From: Diphasiastrum complanatum
Taxonomy: Eukaryota; Streptophyta; Lycopodiopsida; Lycopodiales; Lycopodiaceae
DNA: 64,000 nucleotides
NCBI GenBank assembly: GCA_029204225.1
Contig: CM055092.1
Location: 85,792,032 to 85,856,031 of the forward strand
Direction: 5' to 3'
Under the pieces are notes generated by a model. That model saw only the letters and a program-made list of their open reading frames with translations. It did no database searches and was not told the DNA's origin. Positions 43,986-56,849 of the stretch are shown piece after piece. The position numbers were made by a program, and so were the translations under genes. Position 1 is the stretch's first letter, and each line of letters starts with the position of its first letter.

Positions 43986-45134
43986 AGGATCAGATTAGGA
44001 TCCACTCTTGGTCCTTTTTGTACTTTTTGCACATGGGCGATATGTTGAAACCTGAATTTCTAACCAGTTTGAGAACTTGAAACTAAAAACAATGAATCTC
44101 GTCTACATGTGCATGAAGATATGGGAACACCAAGTAATATTAACAAAAATTATGTTAGAACAATGTTAACAACTCTAAAAGCTCTTCTTTTACAACAACA
44201 TTTATAGCTAGGTTAATGCACAAATACAATACTATAAACACGAATACCTGAACAAGACGAATAATTGCTCTCATCTTTAGATTTGATATTTAGAGCTAGC
44301 GTTTGAGTGGATGTTTGCAAATATTTTTGAGAAATCTCATTTTTTGCTATTGCATTTTTTGTTTCAATATGCAGCTCTGATCTAGCTTTTTAGCTATTCT
44401 CACTGTGTTGCTGCATGAATTTTGTGGTTGTTCTTTTTCCATGGCGCCTCTCCACTACCCCCTTTACATCCATTCCCAAGCAACAATACTGATCTCAGAT
44501 CTTCGATAACAGCTTAGCATTTTCCATGGCTGTGCTCTCAATAGTGAAGTTCCATCATGCAGTTGATATGGATAATCACAATACCCAAAACACACAGTAT
44601 TGTGATTACCCATAATCCTAATTTTATTTTTTAATCATTTTTGGACAATTGCTCAATGACAACTATAGCAATAAACAAGGATTGTGGCAAGCCATTAGGG
44701 CCCTGCCTTTCTAAAATGATAGTGTGTAGATCATTGAAAATTTCTTATATTTTATTTGGTTTGCGTAAATCATTGAGAAATTGTATTTTATTTGGTTATT
44801 TTAAATGGTTTGCAGACATAGACCTAGGCGTTTTCACACATTTGAGAGTATGTGGGAGAGGACTCAACTACTCTTATATTGTAATTGGTTGTATGTCATG
44901 ATTGTACTCTTATATTGTAATTTGTTTTATGTCATGCATAAGGTATCCCATACAAAATATTAGATAACCCAACAAACTAGAAAAATCTCAAGAAGCTAAA
45001 AAGAACTAGTAAGCGGTACTAAAATCTAGTCTCATGTATCTTTGTTGAAACCATCTCCAAAATGGCAACAAAGCTTGTAATTCTAATCACAATATTATAT
45101 TTAGCTATAGGCTGCTACATCCACCCAAAAAATC
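43986..45134. other. No gene seen
   Basis: AT-rich. No frame with a recognisable domain. Confidence 0.6.
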
Positions 45135-45164
45135 TACACTGAACTTAACTACCTATCATCAAGC

Positions 45165-45710
45165 GATCGCGTGCACCATCAGTTCACAGCCAACTACACT
45201 CCACAACAGAATGGTGTAGCTAAGCGAAAGAATCGTACATTGCTGGAAACTGCACGATCCATGACTGTAAATGCTCAATTACCCCAGAACTTTTGGGCTG
45301 AAGCAATCTCTACAACCTGCTATCTGCAAAATTATTCCAGCACGAAGGCAGTCAACTCCAAGACACCTTTTGAAGCCTACTATGGCTACAAACCAAGTCT
45401 GAAACATTTACGTATATTCGGATGTCTCTGCTATGCTCAAATTCCATCTAATCTGAGAAAGAAGTTAGACCCAGCAAGCTATAAGTATATCTTTATCGGC
45501 TAATCAACATCACACAAGGCATATCGTATCTATGATGTTGCCACATGTCAGATATCAGTCAATTGTGATGTTGTCTTTCTTGAAGACAAGTTTCATGATT
45601 TCAAACAGAAGCAGCAAATGCAGGAGTCTATCACAACAACTCCATTCTCCATCGATAGGCACCGACCTACAAACGTTCAAATGCAGGAGTTTGTCCCAAC
45701 CAGTGTTGTG
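45165..45710 (+). pseudogene. Copia integrase fragment
   Basis: The reading frame carries HHQFTANYTPQQNGVAKRKN, the end of the integrase core with its Glu region. It continues with TPFEAYYGYKP and LRIFGCLCYAQIP. A TAA replaces the Tyr expected after YIFIG at about 45500, and the frame then goes on as STSHKAYRIYDVATCQ. The fragment ends at the palindrome-ended insertion at 45711. Confidence 0.85.
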
Positions 45711-45911
45711 TCGAATCGCGATTCGAAAGTCCTTTTCAAAAAGGTCCGATTCGAACCGTTTTTTTGCTGTTCGAACCGTTTTCAAAAAAAAAAAAAACTC
45801 GTTACTAGCTCGTCGGATGTCCTACTCCTTGCGATAGAGTTTCAATCCCAAATGTTCCGAGATTTGCGCGCCCAAGAGAGAGAGAGAGAGAGATCCGAGA
45901 CAGGATCCGCT

Positions 45912-45967
<56 letters not shown>

Positions 45968-46260
45968 ATGTGTGTGTGACTGTTGACAAATGTGTGTGTG
46001 TGTGTGTTAAATGTTTGACAATGTGTGTGTGTGTGTGTGTTTTGTCATTTTCGTGACATTCGAATCATTGAACATTTGCTAATTTAGCACTAACTAACCA
46101 TGCACACGGTACATTGGAATATGACATATGTAATATGTATGTTGTGACATTAATGTTTTAAAAAAAAAAAAACCCTAAAACCGATTCGCCGGTTCAAACC
46201 TGGAGAAGTAGATTCTTTCCCGATTCAAACTCGGTTCGAAAAACCGATTCGAAAGGTACC
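45711..46260. mobile_element. Insertion of a repeat with palindromic end and simple tracts
   Basis: It starts with a perfect 16-base palindrome, TCGAATCGCGATTCGA, which cuts the copia fragment. It contains further TTCGAACCG words, GA tracts (45874-45892 and 45914-45965) and TG tracts (45969-46040). It ends with GGTTCGAAAAACCGATTCGAAAG near 46255, so related TTCGAA words mark both ends. It has no coding capacity. It is probably a non-autonomous DNA element, but class and exact end are unsure. Confidence 0.45.
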
Positions 46261-46311
46261 CTCAAACATTGGTCCCAACAGCTCCATTTATCATAGACGG
46301 GCTTCATCAGA

Positions 46312-46655
46312 TGTATCTCATTAAGGACTTTGTTGCAAAGCAGGTATGCCAATTTCAAGACAAAGTTCTCTCCATTCAATTTGCACTTATAACATCAGTC
46401 TGAAATCTTGAACAACTACATCAACTAATGAACCTACACACCCTGGTGTATCATCTTAAAGCTGACCATTCTATTGATTGTTTGCTTTGTTGAATGATGC
46501 AGAATACTGTATAACATGCTAAAATATGCCATAACCAAGTGCGGGTGGTGTTTTACAAGAAGCTTCATCACGTTATCTTCATGGACGCAATACCCAAGTC
46601 ACCTACTGGAAAAATTCTGCGAAAAGATCTGAGGATTAAGTTGTCTGCACACTAA
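46312..46655 (+). pseudogene. 3' end of a 4-coumarate:CoA ligase-like gene, broken
   Basis: The last exon frame (46545-46655) reads [20 protein letters not shown] then [16 protein letters not shown] and a stop. This is the C-terminal end of the adenylate-forming 4CL family, including the PTGK lysine region. The preceding piece, IKDFVAKQ followed by a GTATGC donor (about 46324-46350), matches the exon before it. The acceptor before VVFYK reads GCGG instead of the expected CAG, so the intron could not be removed normally. No earlier 4CL exons are seen upstream, where only retroelement and repeat sequence lies. It is a dead fragment. The family makes CoA thioesters of hydroxycinnamates or related acids. 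Confidence 0.7.
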
Positions 46656-47695
46656 TTCTTTAACAGTGAGAAAAATCACTCGAGCAACCAAGAAACAGAA
46701 TCAAATGATAACGATACTGAAGATTTAGTTTTTAGCTCATTAAAAAAAGGTGTTCCATATTATCTTGGAAGGTCAAAATTAAAAGAACATTACTAAAGTG
46801 CAGATAAGGGCGCACACGTCTCTGGAAAATCTACGATTAGTAGGCACACGCGCTGATGCGACAATCACTTTTGAGAAATCGGCATAGATTCAAGCCTGTA
46901 ACCAAGAATCAAGAAAGCACTAGGGTGAACGGAACTTGAATTAGAAAACAAAAACATAAAATCGCTTCACTTATCAAAACATTTGAGGTTAAAGCACAAA
47001 GTAATCAACTGTACATGCAAGAAGCGAAAACCTCAGAAACCAGAAACCGGGAAGGGATTCAAGTAGGTATTGTGCATGTAAACCCTGTGAATAAACATGA
47101 GAACCACTTGTCAATCGCTAGTTGCAGCCCATAAGGGCAGACCATGCACGCTGACATGCTGACAGCGTCAAGCTTGGAGCCTAAATGCAAAGTTGATGCT
47201 TGCTTTTCTAAGTACGAATGTACAACTGGTCTACTCAGATCGATTTTAACTTTGCATCTTGGCAGACTATTGAAGCATGTAAATTTTGACAATCAAGAAT
47301 AATTCCTGACATGGATAGTTGTTTCTTCAGTGGATAAGTTTGTAACTAGTGGATAAGATTGTTAGTTACACCACATCATTTTGGGCTTGGCCGATAATGT
47401 AATTAATAATCTTATGAGGACCCAAGTATTCCAATTGGACCTATGGAGCTTTTGCATGGTGTTTGATGGCTTTTATGCAAGAATAGGAGGTCAATTGCTT
47501 TGGATAAGAATGGAGGGATCCTAGAGAGAATATTATCTAGTTCTTGGAGAGTATATATCCTAGTGGAACTTGCCCATCTCCTCATTGTCTTTTTTGATTT
47601 CAAAAGCCAGGATCCCCTCCTCTTACACTCTTTATTTTGATCTACTGATCTTATCATTACAATGACATATGTACATGAGAACAGTTGGTGATGCC
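46656..47695. other. No gene seen
   Basis: Nothing recognisable in either strand. Confidence 0.6.
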
Positions 47696-48189
47696 TGATT
47701 AGTGGAGAGAAGAGTGGATATTAGGCACAATTGTCGCTTTGGGCTGTAATTGCCTTGCTCTGTTAGTGACCTCTAATTAAGGTCTGTACTCTACAAAATG
47801 GGATTAAGGCACCATGCTGCTAAGTCAATTTAGTTGAGAAATCGTAGACTTCGATGTCGAGCTGCTTTTGAGAAGATGTCCATGACTTTGATGTCGGAGA
47901 CTTCGATGTCAATGATGTGGATGTCGAGCTTGCTCGATGTTGATGACTTCTAAGTCGGAGATTTCGATGTCGATAACGTGGATGTCGAGCTTGCTCTATT
48001 TGAATAATGACCTTTGATGATCGTTGGGACAATTCAGACACTTCGATGTCGGGAGAGTCGAAGAAAAATTGTCATCGACTTTCCTTGTATTTTTGCAGGT
48101 CGAGCGACATTTCAATGTATTTACATACAACAAATGAATGGATCTAGATTAGTGAAGAGATAAGGGATGGAGAGGATAGGAATCCAACA
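47696..48189 (-). mobile_element. 3' LTR of the next copia element, with internal tandem repeat
   Basis: On the minus strand it begins TGTTGGATTCC at 48189, directly after the purine tract AAGGGGGG (48190-48197). It probably ends CCACTAATCA near 47696. Between about 47890 and 48020 a ~64-base unit is present twice, containing CGTGGATGTCGAGCTTGCTC-like sequence, and CTTCGATGTCG recurs at least five times. The outer end is inferred only from the TG...CA rule. Confidence 0.6.
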
Positions 48190-48195
48190 CCCCCC

Positions 48196-49865
48196 TTAAT
48201 CTGGATCCTTGAATGCCTTGATTTTTAAATTCAAGATAGCACAAAAACTCTTGTGTGCTTCTTGACTTAACCCCTTTGTAAATATGTCAGCTGCCATGTA
48301 CTGGGTTCTACAAAATTTCAAACTCACCTCCTTGTTAAGTACTCTGCTCATGATATAGTGGTACTTAATCTCGATGTGCTTGCTCCTAGAATGAAATCTA
48401 GGATTGATTGATAATGTTAAAGCACTCTGATTGTCGCACTGAATAATTGTTTGAGCAGTTTGTCTAAGACCAATATCGAACAATAGATTCCTCAACCAAA
48501 TTGTCTCTTTGGTAGCTTGAGAGGCTGCAATGTACTCTAATTCTATCGAAGACATTGCAATGGAGGTCTGCTTTTGACTATTCCAAGATATTGGACCATT
48601 ATTGAACAGAAAGACTAATCCAGATTTCGATCTTCTAGTGTCTATATCACCTGCCCAATTCGCATCTGTATATCCATGAAGTGTATGGATCTTCATCTCC
48701 ATAGCAGATACAAAGGTCGATGGTAGCTCGTACATATCTAAGAACTCTTAAAAGAGCTTTCCAGTGGACCATACCAGGATTAGCCATATATTGGCTTAAA
48801 GAGCTAACGGCGTATGCAAGATCAAGTCTAATCGATATCATAGCATATATCAGAGATCCGATAATTGATTGATATGGATACTCCTTCATTTCGACCTTCT
48901 CCTCATCAGTTTGAGGGCATTGCTCTTTCGATACTTTTAAACTTGGGTCCATAGGATTATGCAAAAGATTGCAATTCATCAAATTGAATTTTGATAATAG
49001 ATTTTGGAAGTACCTCTGCTGAGTGATATAGAGAAGCCTCCTGGTTCTGTCTTTGTGGATTTGAATCTCGAGACAATAATGTGCCTCTCCCAGATCTGTC
49101 AGCAAATTCTTGAGATAACATCCTTTTAATATCCTTTGTTAGGCCGATATTATTGCCAAACAGCAACATATCATCCACGTAGAGTGTGATGATGACAAAG
49201 AATTGATTAATAGCTTTGAAGTATACATTTCAATCTGCAGAACTTGGTTCAGATCCATGATGAATCAAGAATGTGTTGATTCGATTAAACCATGCTCCGG
49301 GAAGACTGTTACAGACCATACAAAGCTTTATGGAGTTTGCATACCTAGTCTTCTTGACCATTGAGGATATAGCCTTCTGGCTGGATCATATAAATGTCAT
49401 CCTCAATAACTCCATTGAGGAATTATGTTTGTACATCCATCTGGTGTACCTCAAGATCGACTGCAGCAGCATATGATAGTAGCAATCGGATGGAAGTGTG
49501 CTTGACCACTGGACTAAAAGTTTCGAAGTAGTCGATATTGGAAACTTGTGAAAATCCCCTTCTCACGAGTCGAGCTTTCCTTATGCCGATGCTGCCATTT
49601 GTTTTATACTTTTGCAGTCGATAATCTTTTTGCATGCTGGCAGCTTGGTAACAGTCCATGTATTATTTCTCAACAGTGAGTTGTACTCCTTGGCCTCTTT
49701 CCAGAGATCTGAGTTGGCCTATGACAAAGCTTCCTCAACTGTGGTTGGCTCCTAAATAGAATAGTGAGCAAACTCATCGATATATCGGACAGGCTAAACT
49801 CGAATTCTTGTTGATCTCCTGGTTGAAGCTTGTGGCTGTGAAGTCCGAAACTTTTTGTTGGTTGT
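48196..49865 (-). pseudogene. Copia pol fragment: reverse transcriptase and RNase H
   Basis: From the high end: RRSTRIRV and VRYIDEFAHYSI (linker before reverse transcriptase), then EPTTVEEALS and LWKEAKEYNSLLRNNTW near 49700. RKARLVRRGFSQ and IDYFETFSPVVKHTSIRLLL follow at 49423-49659, then a damaged middle part with MDDMLLFGNN near 49170. The RNase H region (48196-48735) has DANWAGDIDTRRSKSG, SSIELEYIAASQATKETIWL and AADIFTKGL. Several frameshifts and stops break it. It ends against its purine tract and 3' LTR, so the order is correct for the 3' half of a copia. Confidence 0.9.
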
Positions 49866-52288
49866 GTCGAGCATGTCGGACAGATTTGCTGCTCCTAAGT
49901 TGTAGTTTCTTCATTGTCTTCTAATTTTTGATTGTAGAGGTTGACAAGTCAAGACCAAACCTTTTGAACCCTTCAATTTATAGCATAACATGTAAAAAAA
50001 CAGTTGTATAAAGTTTAACAGTACAGAGTACCATAAAGCGAAGCAAGTTTTAAGATGCCCAGCTGTTACCTGCCACCATCCCACACAACAAAACCGCACA
50101 AGTTAGTCGCGTGAGGAAGGCATGTGTCATAGTTGAGCATCAATTGTTATCCATGTCCGAAACAAGATTCACAATCGTTCACTTTCTAAATTAGCAACAC
50201 GTTCAGCCCTTTAACGAGACTGTATCAGGGCGGAAGCCATACTGATCAGTAAAAGAGCAAAAAAGAAACGTGTTAAGTTGATAAATACACTCTACATGTA
50301 AGTGGCTATTTTTCATATACAGATGGACAACAATTTGACCTCGGTCACAGTGCTAGGTACTAGAGCACTTACGTGCTATACTAGCCCCATGGATTTCCCG
50401 TATCACTTTTTCTAGGAATCCAAGCACCGAACAACTTGGGCAAATCCATGCCATTCAAGTGTACCTCAAGAAGGAAAATCTCGATTTTGCTCATAGTTGG
50501 ATGGAAATCCCATCACATATTTATACATGTAGAGCTCGGATCTGAGCATATTAGGACTTCTATGTATTCATCATAACCTAACCCTAACATCTAACCTAAA
50601 GATCCACTTGATCCACCCTATATAGGGTCAATGCCTCGAGATACAAAAACAATGAGAAAAATGCTATTTTTAGCTCCTACTTTTTCTCTACCCTATCTAT
50701 GCACTCTTTGGACATATCCCAAAAGTACCATTCCAAAGCTAGGTTAATGATTTGACTCTGTAAGAGTAACTGACTTAACATATAACATCTGGACTTATGA
50801 TGCCGAGAACAATTTTTTTAAAAAACTCAAGCCCAAGACAACTTTTACGCATGCAGGATCAGACTTGTCTGGATTATTTAATTACCAACCCTTAAAAGCG
50901 AAATTATGCATGCATGAAAATGTACACATTAGTGAGTCAGTTGCCCACCGTATCGGTGGAGGTCCATATAGCATCGTACCTGAATGATAGACGAAGTCAT
51001 CTCTTGTGTACTCTCCATCTTCAGTTGTTTAAACGAATCACCTACGTGTTAGAGAATTCAAACCGAAAGTATTGCACTAAGCATAGAGTACTCCTACCTA
51101 TATCATAGTCTTCGCCAATAGTTAGATCATTAGCTTGTCACTTTTCTTTTCAAAAGCATTCCATTCACCACCATATCAATGATAAGCAGATTATCAACTT
51201 TAGTGCACACGTCTTCTCAAGAAGATACTAGAAGTTCAAACTTTACTTGTGCTAATTAATATTCCAGCCATGTTACTAGTTATCAAAGGTAGTTATCATC
51301 ATAGTTTATGTGATCCTATCAGAGCAATCATCCGTAGCAATCACTGACAACACGTTTTAGCCACTGGAGTATACAAAGAGCACCATTATCAATCATAGAT
51401 GTTCTAGAACTATTCGTATATTCGGACCACCAACAGATGGCCATCGCACTTTTATCATGATTATATGCTGCAAAAAGCGTGTAGTAAAGCATGCATGCAA
51501 TGTATTGTAAAATCGTAGGAAGAAATCGAGTTTTCTTTCAAAAAACAAGCGCTGGCCAGTGCCCAAATCCGCTCTAGAAAGAGCGCTAGCCAACGGTAGT
51601 GCTTATCTAATAACGTATGCAAGTTTATGCCAACATTTGGATGGTTGTCCAGCACCAATCATATACCAAAAGAGGTTGAGCAAATACCTTAAAACAAGCC
51701 CACAACTACTCTGGAGCCAGCGTTTGTCTGTAAGAGCATTCAATCACAATTTGTCGACCAATTTTTGCTACTACACAACGGTAATCATAGCAGGTCGTAA
51801 GCATCCATTCCAAAACGTAAAGCACGGCATACATCCTTCATTATCAGCGAGCTACCATTTCTCAAATCATTCTCACCTTTGTTTGCAATATCGTTTCACC
51901 GATTGCTTTTCCAATAGCACTCACGAGTATTCTCTTCAATCGCAATCACAGTATGGTAGAGCACCAGGAGAACAAGAAAGCATGAGGAAAAATGAATAGG
52001 GTTGTGTGATTTCCCTCTTTATAGAACCAAAGGACACTTAGGTATTCTAAGTGCAAATTGTTGCTCACCGTTAGATTGACTGTCCAAAATGTGCACAGAT
52101 CCTGGCCATTGAAAGCTTCACAACTTTCCCACCAAAAAAATTTAAAAAAAACTTTTTTAATTGTGGGGTCTTTTATCATAGTAAGGCATTTATTTTGCCC
52201 CCACACGTAAATAAGGTTAGTACGCGACATTTACAATCCACAGAGGCTTGCGAAGCGAATGAAGCGATATATGTATGTAACATAGCCC

Positions 52289-52290
<2 letters not shown>
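49866..52290. other. No gene seen
   Basis: AT-rich DNA. The frame at 51559-51999 has no domain and no supporting signals. A TATA-like CTATAAAGAGG on the minus strand near 52010 has no gene after it. Confidence 0.55.

Positions 52291-52370
<80 letters not shown>
52291..52370. repeat. (GA)n microsatellite
   Basis: 80 bases of uninterrupted GA. Confidence 0.98.
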
Positions 52371-52373
<3 letters not shown>

Positions 52374-55300
52374 ATTGTTAAAATGTAAAAATCTTAGAAT
52401 AGATTAGATTGTAGGAATAGATGTGTGTAAATAAAATAAAATGAGGTTAGAATAGAATAAAAACATTGATTATTTTGAAAAAATTGTAATGCATACACTA
52501 TCGGATTACTTGAATCGTTATGTGGTACAAAGTAAAGCAGAACATGTTATTGTTTCCACATGAGATAGTTGGCAATGCAAGTTGTGCTAATAGATTTTCA
52601 CATATATATCTACCAATATCAACTTTTCATATTAAGCCAAATATAACGTATAGATGATAATTAAACAATATCCATGATGAGCTACATGAAGTGAGTTAAT
52701 ATTTAGCTTCCTTTGAGCTTATAGTTGGATAATTCATGCTCAAGTAGCACAATGAAATGTAAATATATAAGTTCAAAAGGGTAAAATTATTCTTCTTTTA
52801 TCTTGTCATGATCAATGCGTTCTTTTTAACTTGTATTGAATCAAAATTTTCGTCACCTTATTATATAAAATATGTTTGATACATGAAGAAGACGGAAAAG
52901 AGATTTTAACAAGTGGAATTTTTTCAGATTCATGGACTTCATCTTTTCAATTACATTATGAGTTCTTTATCTATGGTATTGTGATACTCATAGTTAAAAT
53001 ACTTTATTCTCTTGTGTTTAATTAAAGATGAGGACTCAAAAAAATTGATGACTGTGCGTGCATGGACTAATCATGGTACCTACCTTGGATCATGGTGAAT
53101 TTAACTACTCAAAATTGCTTAAAAATCAAAGGACGCCCATATGAATAGCTAGCTATATAGAAGAAACATCAACAAAAAACTCTATTTTTGAAAATATGGA
53201 AAATATCTAATTCTTGTCTTCTATATCCATAGGTTTTGACTTGTTCATTAAGTCTTAAAATGTTTGTAAACATTTGGCAAATTTGTTCTTAGACAAATCA
53301 ATCACTTTGGTAAAATGATGTTTTGAGATATCTACATTTAAGTCCTTGGGCTAGAAAAAACCATGGATCTTTCTAGAGCTTGTGCCCAACCATGGATCTT
53401 TCTAAAGCTTGTGCCCTATAATAATAAAACAAGAGATAATTAGATTAGCCTAGTTTGGATCTACGAATTTGATTCTAAAGTATCCCACAATTTGACTTTA
53501 TCACATTATAATCACCAAATACACTCAGATGATGTGTATAATCGCTCTTTATTTCACCTTACAATTTCAAAATTGCCTCATAACAACTTCAAGTAGCATA
53601 ACTGATTTATTGCTTAAAAGAGGAATATTTTGCTCTTGTATCAAAGATTAAAATCGCATGCAAGAAATACAAATATATTTTTTGCAAAATAAGAACAATA
53701 CGTGCCTTCAAAACCAAACATCTTATGGATGTTCCTTTACTGAAGTACGTAATGTTAAGAACAGCAAAACCACAAAAAGGCAAAGCTAGTCTGTACCACC
53801 CAACCAACACATTCTCTTATAGAATGCCCCTCCTAGCCCAGTGTGGGATTGCATACGATAGGTGGCAACTATAACCGACACTCACCGTGCATGCATGTGG
53901 TTACTGTGGCATGAGTCCCAATCAACTATTGTATGAGTGCATGAACCCCAACTACCATGCATGTGTCTGTTTGGGCAATGCTAGCCCTCATACCTATTGT
54001 CATGTATGCATGGATGCCTCTGACCCACACTGTCCTTTGCCCGACAATAGTTTGTTGCACCCAATAACTCTCTTGGAATTCAGCTCGTTTTACGGTCTCA
54101 TAACACATATTAGATAATAAATGTTAGCAATCTCAACGTGATTACTTTTGATTATATAAATACATTACTACAATATGATGGAAATCTCATTATTTGCAAC
54201 AATAGATCATATATGGCCAATGTAGGTATTCTAATCTCATTTTAACAAATTAATCTCTACATGAATCTTCTATTTTGTTATTTATTGTAGGTCTAGTAAA
54301 ATTCACACAGAGAGAATGTAGAAGGTAAGTGTTTCATATCTCAGCGTTGATAATGAAGAGCCTATCCATTGTGATTTCAACAATGCAACTTTGCATAGTG
54401 AACAAACCAGTATTTGGTACTTCTATATATGTTGATTGTACAATTGTCATCATGTGAATAATGTCCAAATGCCAACTTAATTTTGTGTAATAGTTGCTCC
54501 AAGAAAATGCTATTACTTATTTTCAAACTGAAGGAACAAAACATCATTGAATAGGACTTTTTGTGCTTTGAAATTGCTATCACCTGTCACTTTCTGGAGC
54601 AATACTATCTTATTTTGCAATAATATATCTTTTGTGTTTAAGTTGATATCAAGTTTTACACTCAACGGCGAGTCTATAAAAACTAAAGCCATTTTGAATA
54701 ATATGCTACTTGTGTTTGCCATGAATACATGTAAGGTGCACCTCAATTGTGACTTAGCAGCAATGCAATTATGTTGTACATTGATGATCTAGTTTGGATA
54801 GTTGGCATGTTAAAAATCGTGATGCATACAAACATGTGTATATGTGTGCTCTAGATATGAGACCAATCGCCCTCCTTCCTATAAGGATTCTTCCACATGA
54901 TTTTAGCAAGTGTGTCCTCCAAACAAGTTCACTTTGACACGATTCTACAAGCGTGTCCTGAGATACCTATGACATGTATCATGCTCGGCCATTCTATAAT
55001 AAAGGTATTGTTTGTACAATCAATAAAACATCTCTTAACTCAGACATGCACATCTTGATGGGTTGAAAACAAATCTTCCCTGCAAATGAGGCATGGAAGA
55101 GACAAGTTTACCTTTTAAAATAGACAATGGATCTGGGAAAGGCAATTTCCCATCATCCTGTAGACTTGCTATAAAGAAGCATCCTCAATAGGAGAGACAA
55201 GTACAGAATAGATAAGTAGCAACTCGTGAGATGGGTAATTGATTGAGCAACCTAAACATTTAGGACATTCATTTTTTTACTCTCCTGTATGAAACACCTC

Positions 55301-56849
55301 CTAATTGATGTAAAATTTGATGGCCTGAATCATCGTAAATAAAAGGTCTGAATTGGTCATCGGAATTCAATTGGATATGAACATATTTGCACATGCTGAC
55401 TTTGTATATTCTTCCACTAACTTGAAAGTATCACTAACAAATAATAGTGGGTGGGATGTCACCATATTTGTGACAAGAAGATGCAAATTAGTTGACCACC
55501 ATCCACCACTTTTCTTGTTGAGCAAGAAAAGGTTGAAAGATGCATATGAAGAGCACACCTCATCCTGAGCAACTAAGGCTTGATAGATGGTAGATTATGA
55601 ACAAGTGAAGCTGAATGGCATCTAGTTCTTGATCATTTTAGGAAAGATAGGCAAGCCTGATGGCCATTATCCTTCTCTACTTTCAAGTTTCATCGTAGAC
55701 GTGTTTCCATTGGATAGTCACAAGTTTTGACCCAAAGATAAATATCTTGGCATGTTAATTGCAAACCCATTGCAATTCAAACCAAAGGCTCACTCGTTTC
55801 TTACATGTCTCCACTCAAAGGTTTCTCTTTTCACTATTTATGATTTTGTTGTGCTTATGGTGTCTACTGTAAAGCCTCTCTTCAGAAAGAGTCATACAAC
55901 CCTGACCTCCTTTTTACTACTGAATATGGCTCCCTTCATATCTCGTCTTTGTGGTTGTGTTTGTCCTTTGCAAAGTCATCCCTCCCTCCATACCTTCAAG
56001 CTTCGATCTCTTTTATTCTATCACCAGTTTTAACTTGATGTCAATGTCCTTGATTTTATCAACTCCTCCAACCTTCAGTAGACACTGAAGATTGTGCAAT
56101 GTTGCTAAGTCTCGAGACAAGTAGTAACCCCTTTCCTAAAAGGCCAACTTACATTAACCATGACGTTAAATTAGCATTCAAGCATGCCATTCTCTGTACA
56201 AGTTCGACAGTTTCCTGTCTCTTGTTTTCAATTTGTTATATATCAAATGCCTCTAAAGAAAGAACACATGGCTTACAATTCAGAATCCAGACTATTAACT
56301 GTCAGCACTATTCACAGTGCAAAAGCACAAATTGGGAAGTTTGAGACCTCCAGCAAACGGCAGTTTCCTACTTGAAAAGCCAAACTTGCAAAAATTCACA
56401 ATACACAGGACACTCACTAGGAATGAACTACCAACTTTATTAAAGAATTTGACTTTTCCAATAGTGCACTATCATTTCTATTACAATAAAGTACATCCAT
56501 TTGCTAACCATAATATTGACAAAAGCAAATCCAAAAGTAAAATTGTTCATCGTCTGTTTGCCTAAAAGCTAGAAACTCATAGCTATGAAGGTTCTTCGAT
56601 TGGCTTTTGAAACAAGCAAAAAGGTTGAGCTTATCTGGATATTTCCAGGTTTTCATGACCTCTTACCAAGCGATGCAGGTTGAGGCCCACCAAAGAAAAA
56701 GTGCGCTATAAACTCCAAAATCTCTTCCGATCGCTTGAAACCTGTGTAGTTTCAAGCAACCCACGTGTTAACCGAGACCATAAATAAGATGCATAAGTAG
56801 CGAAGGCATAAGGACATACAAATTCACTGATCCTCAAGCTTCATTGCAT
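52371..56849. other. No gene seen
   Basis: AT-rich throughout. Frames of 60-90 residues occur by chance. The Cys-rich one at 53887-54117 is discussed under rejected items. No retroelement domain is recognised. Confidence 0.5.

Noticed and set aside
53887-54117. Cys/His-rich frame (MHACGYCGMSPNQL) resembling a zinc finger
   Set aside because: Cys spacing fits no known finger. The region is rich in GCATGCATG-like words that create Cys and His codons, and no splice or promoter signals support it.
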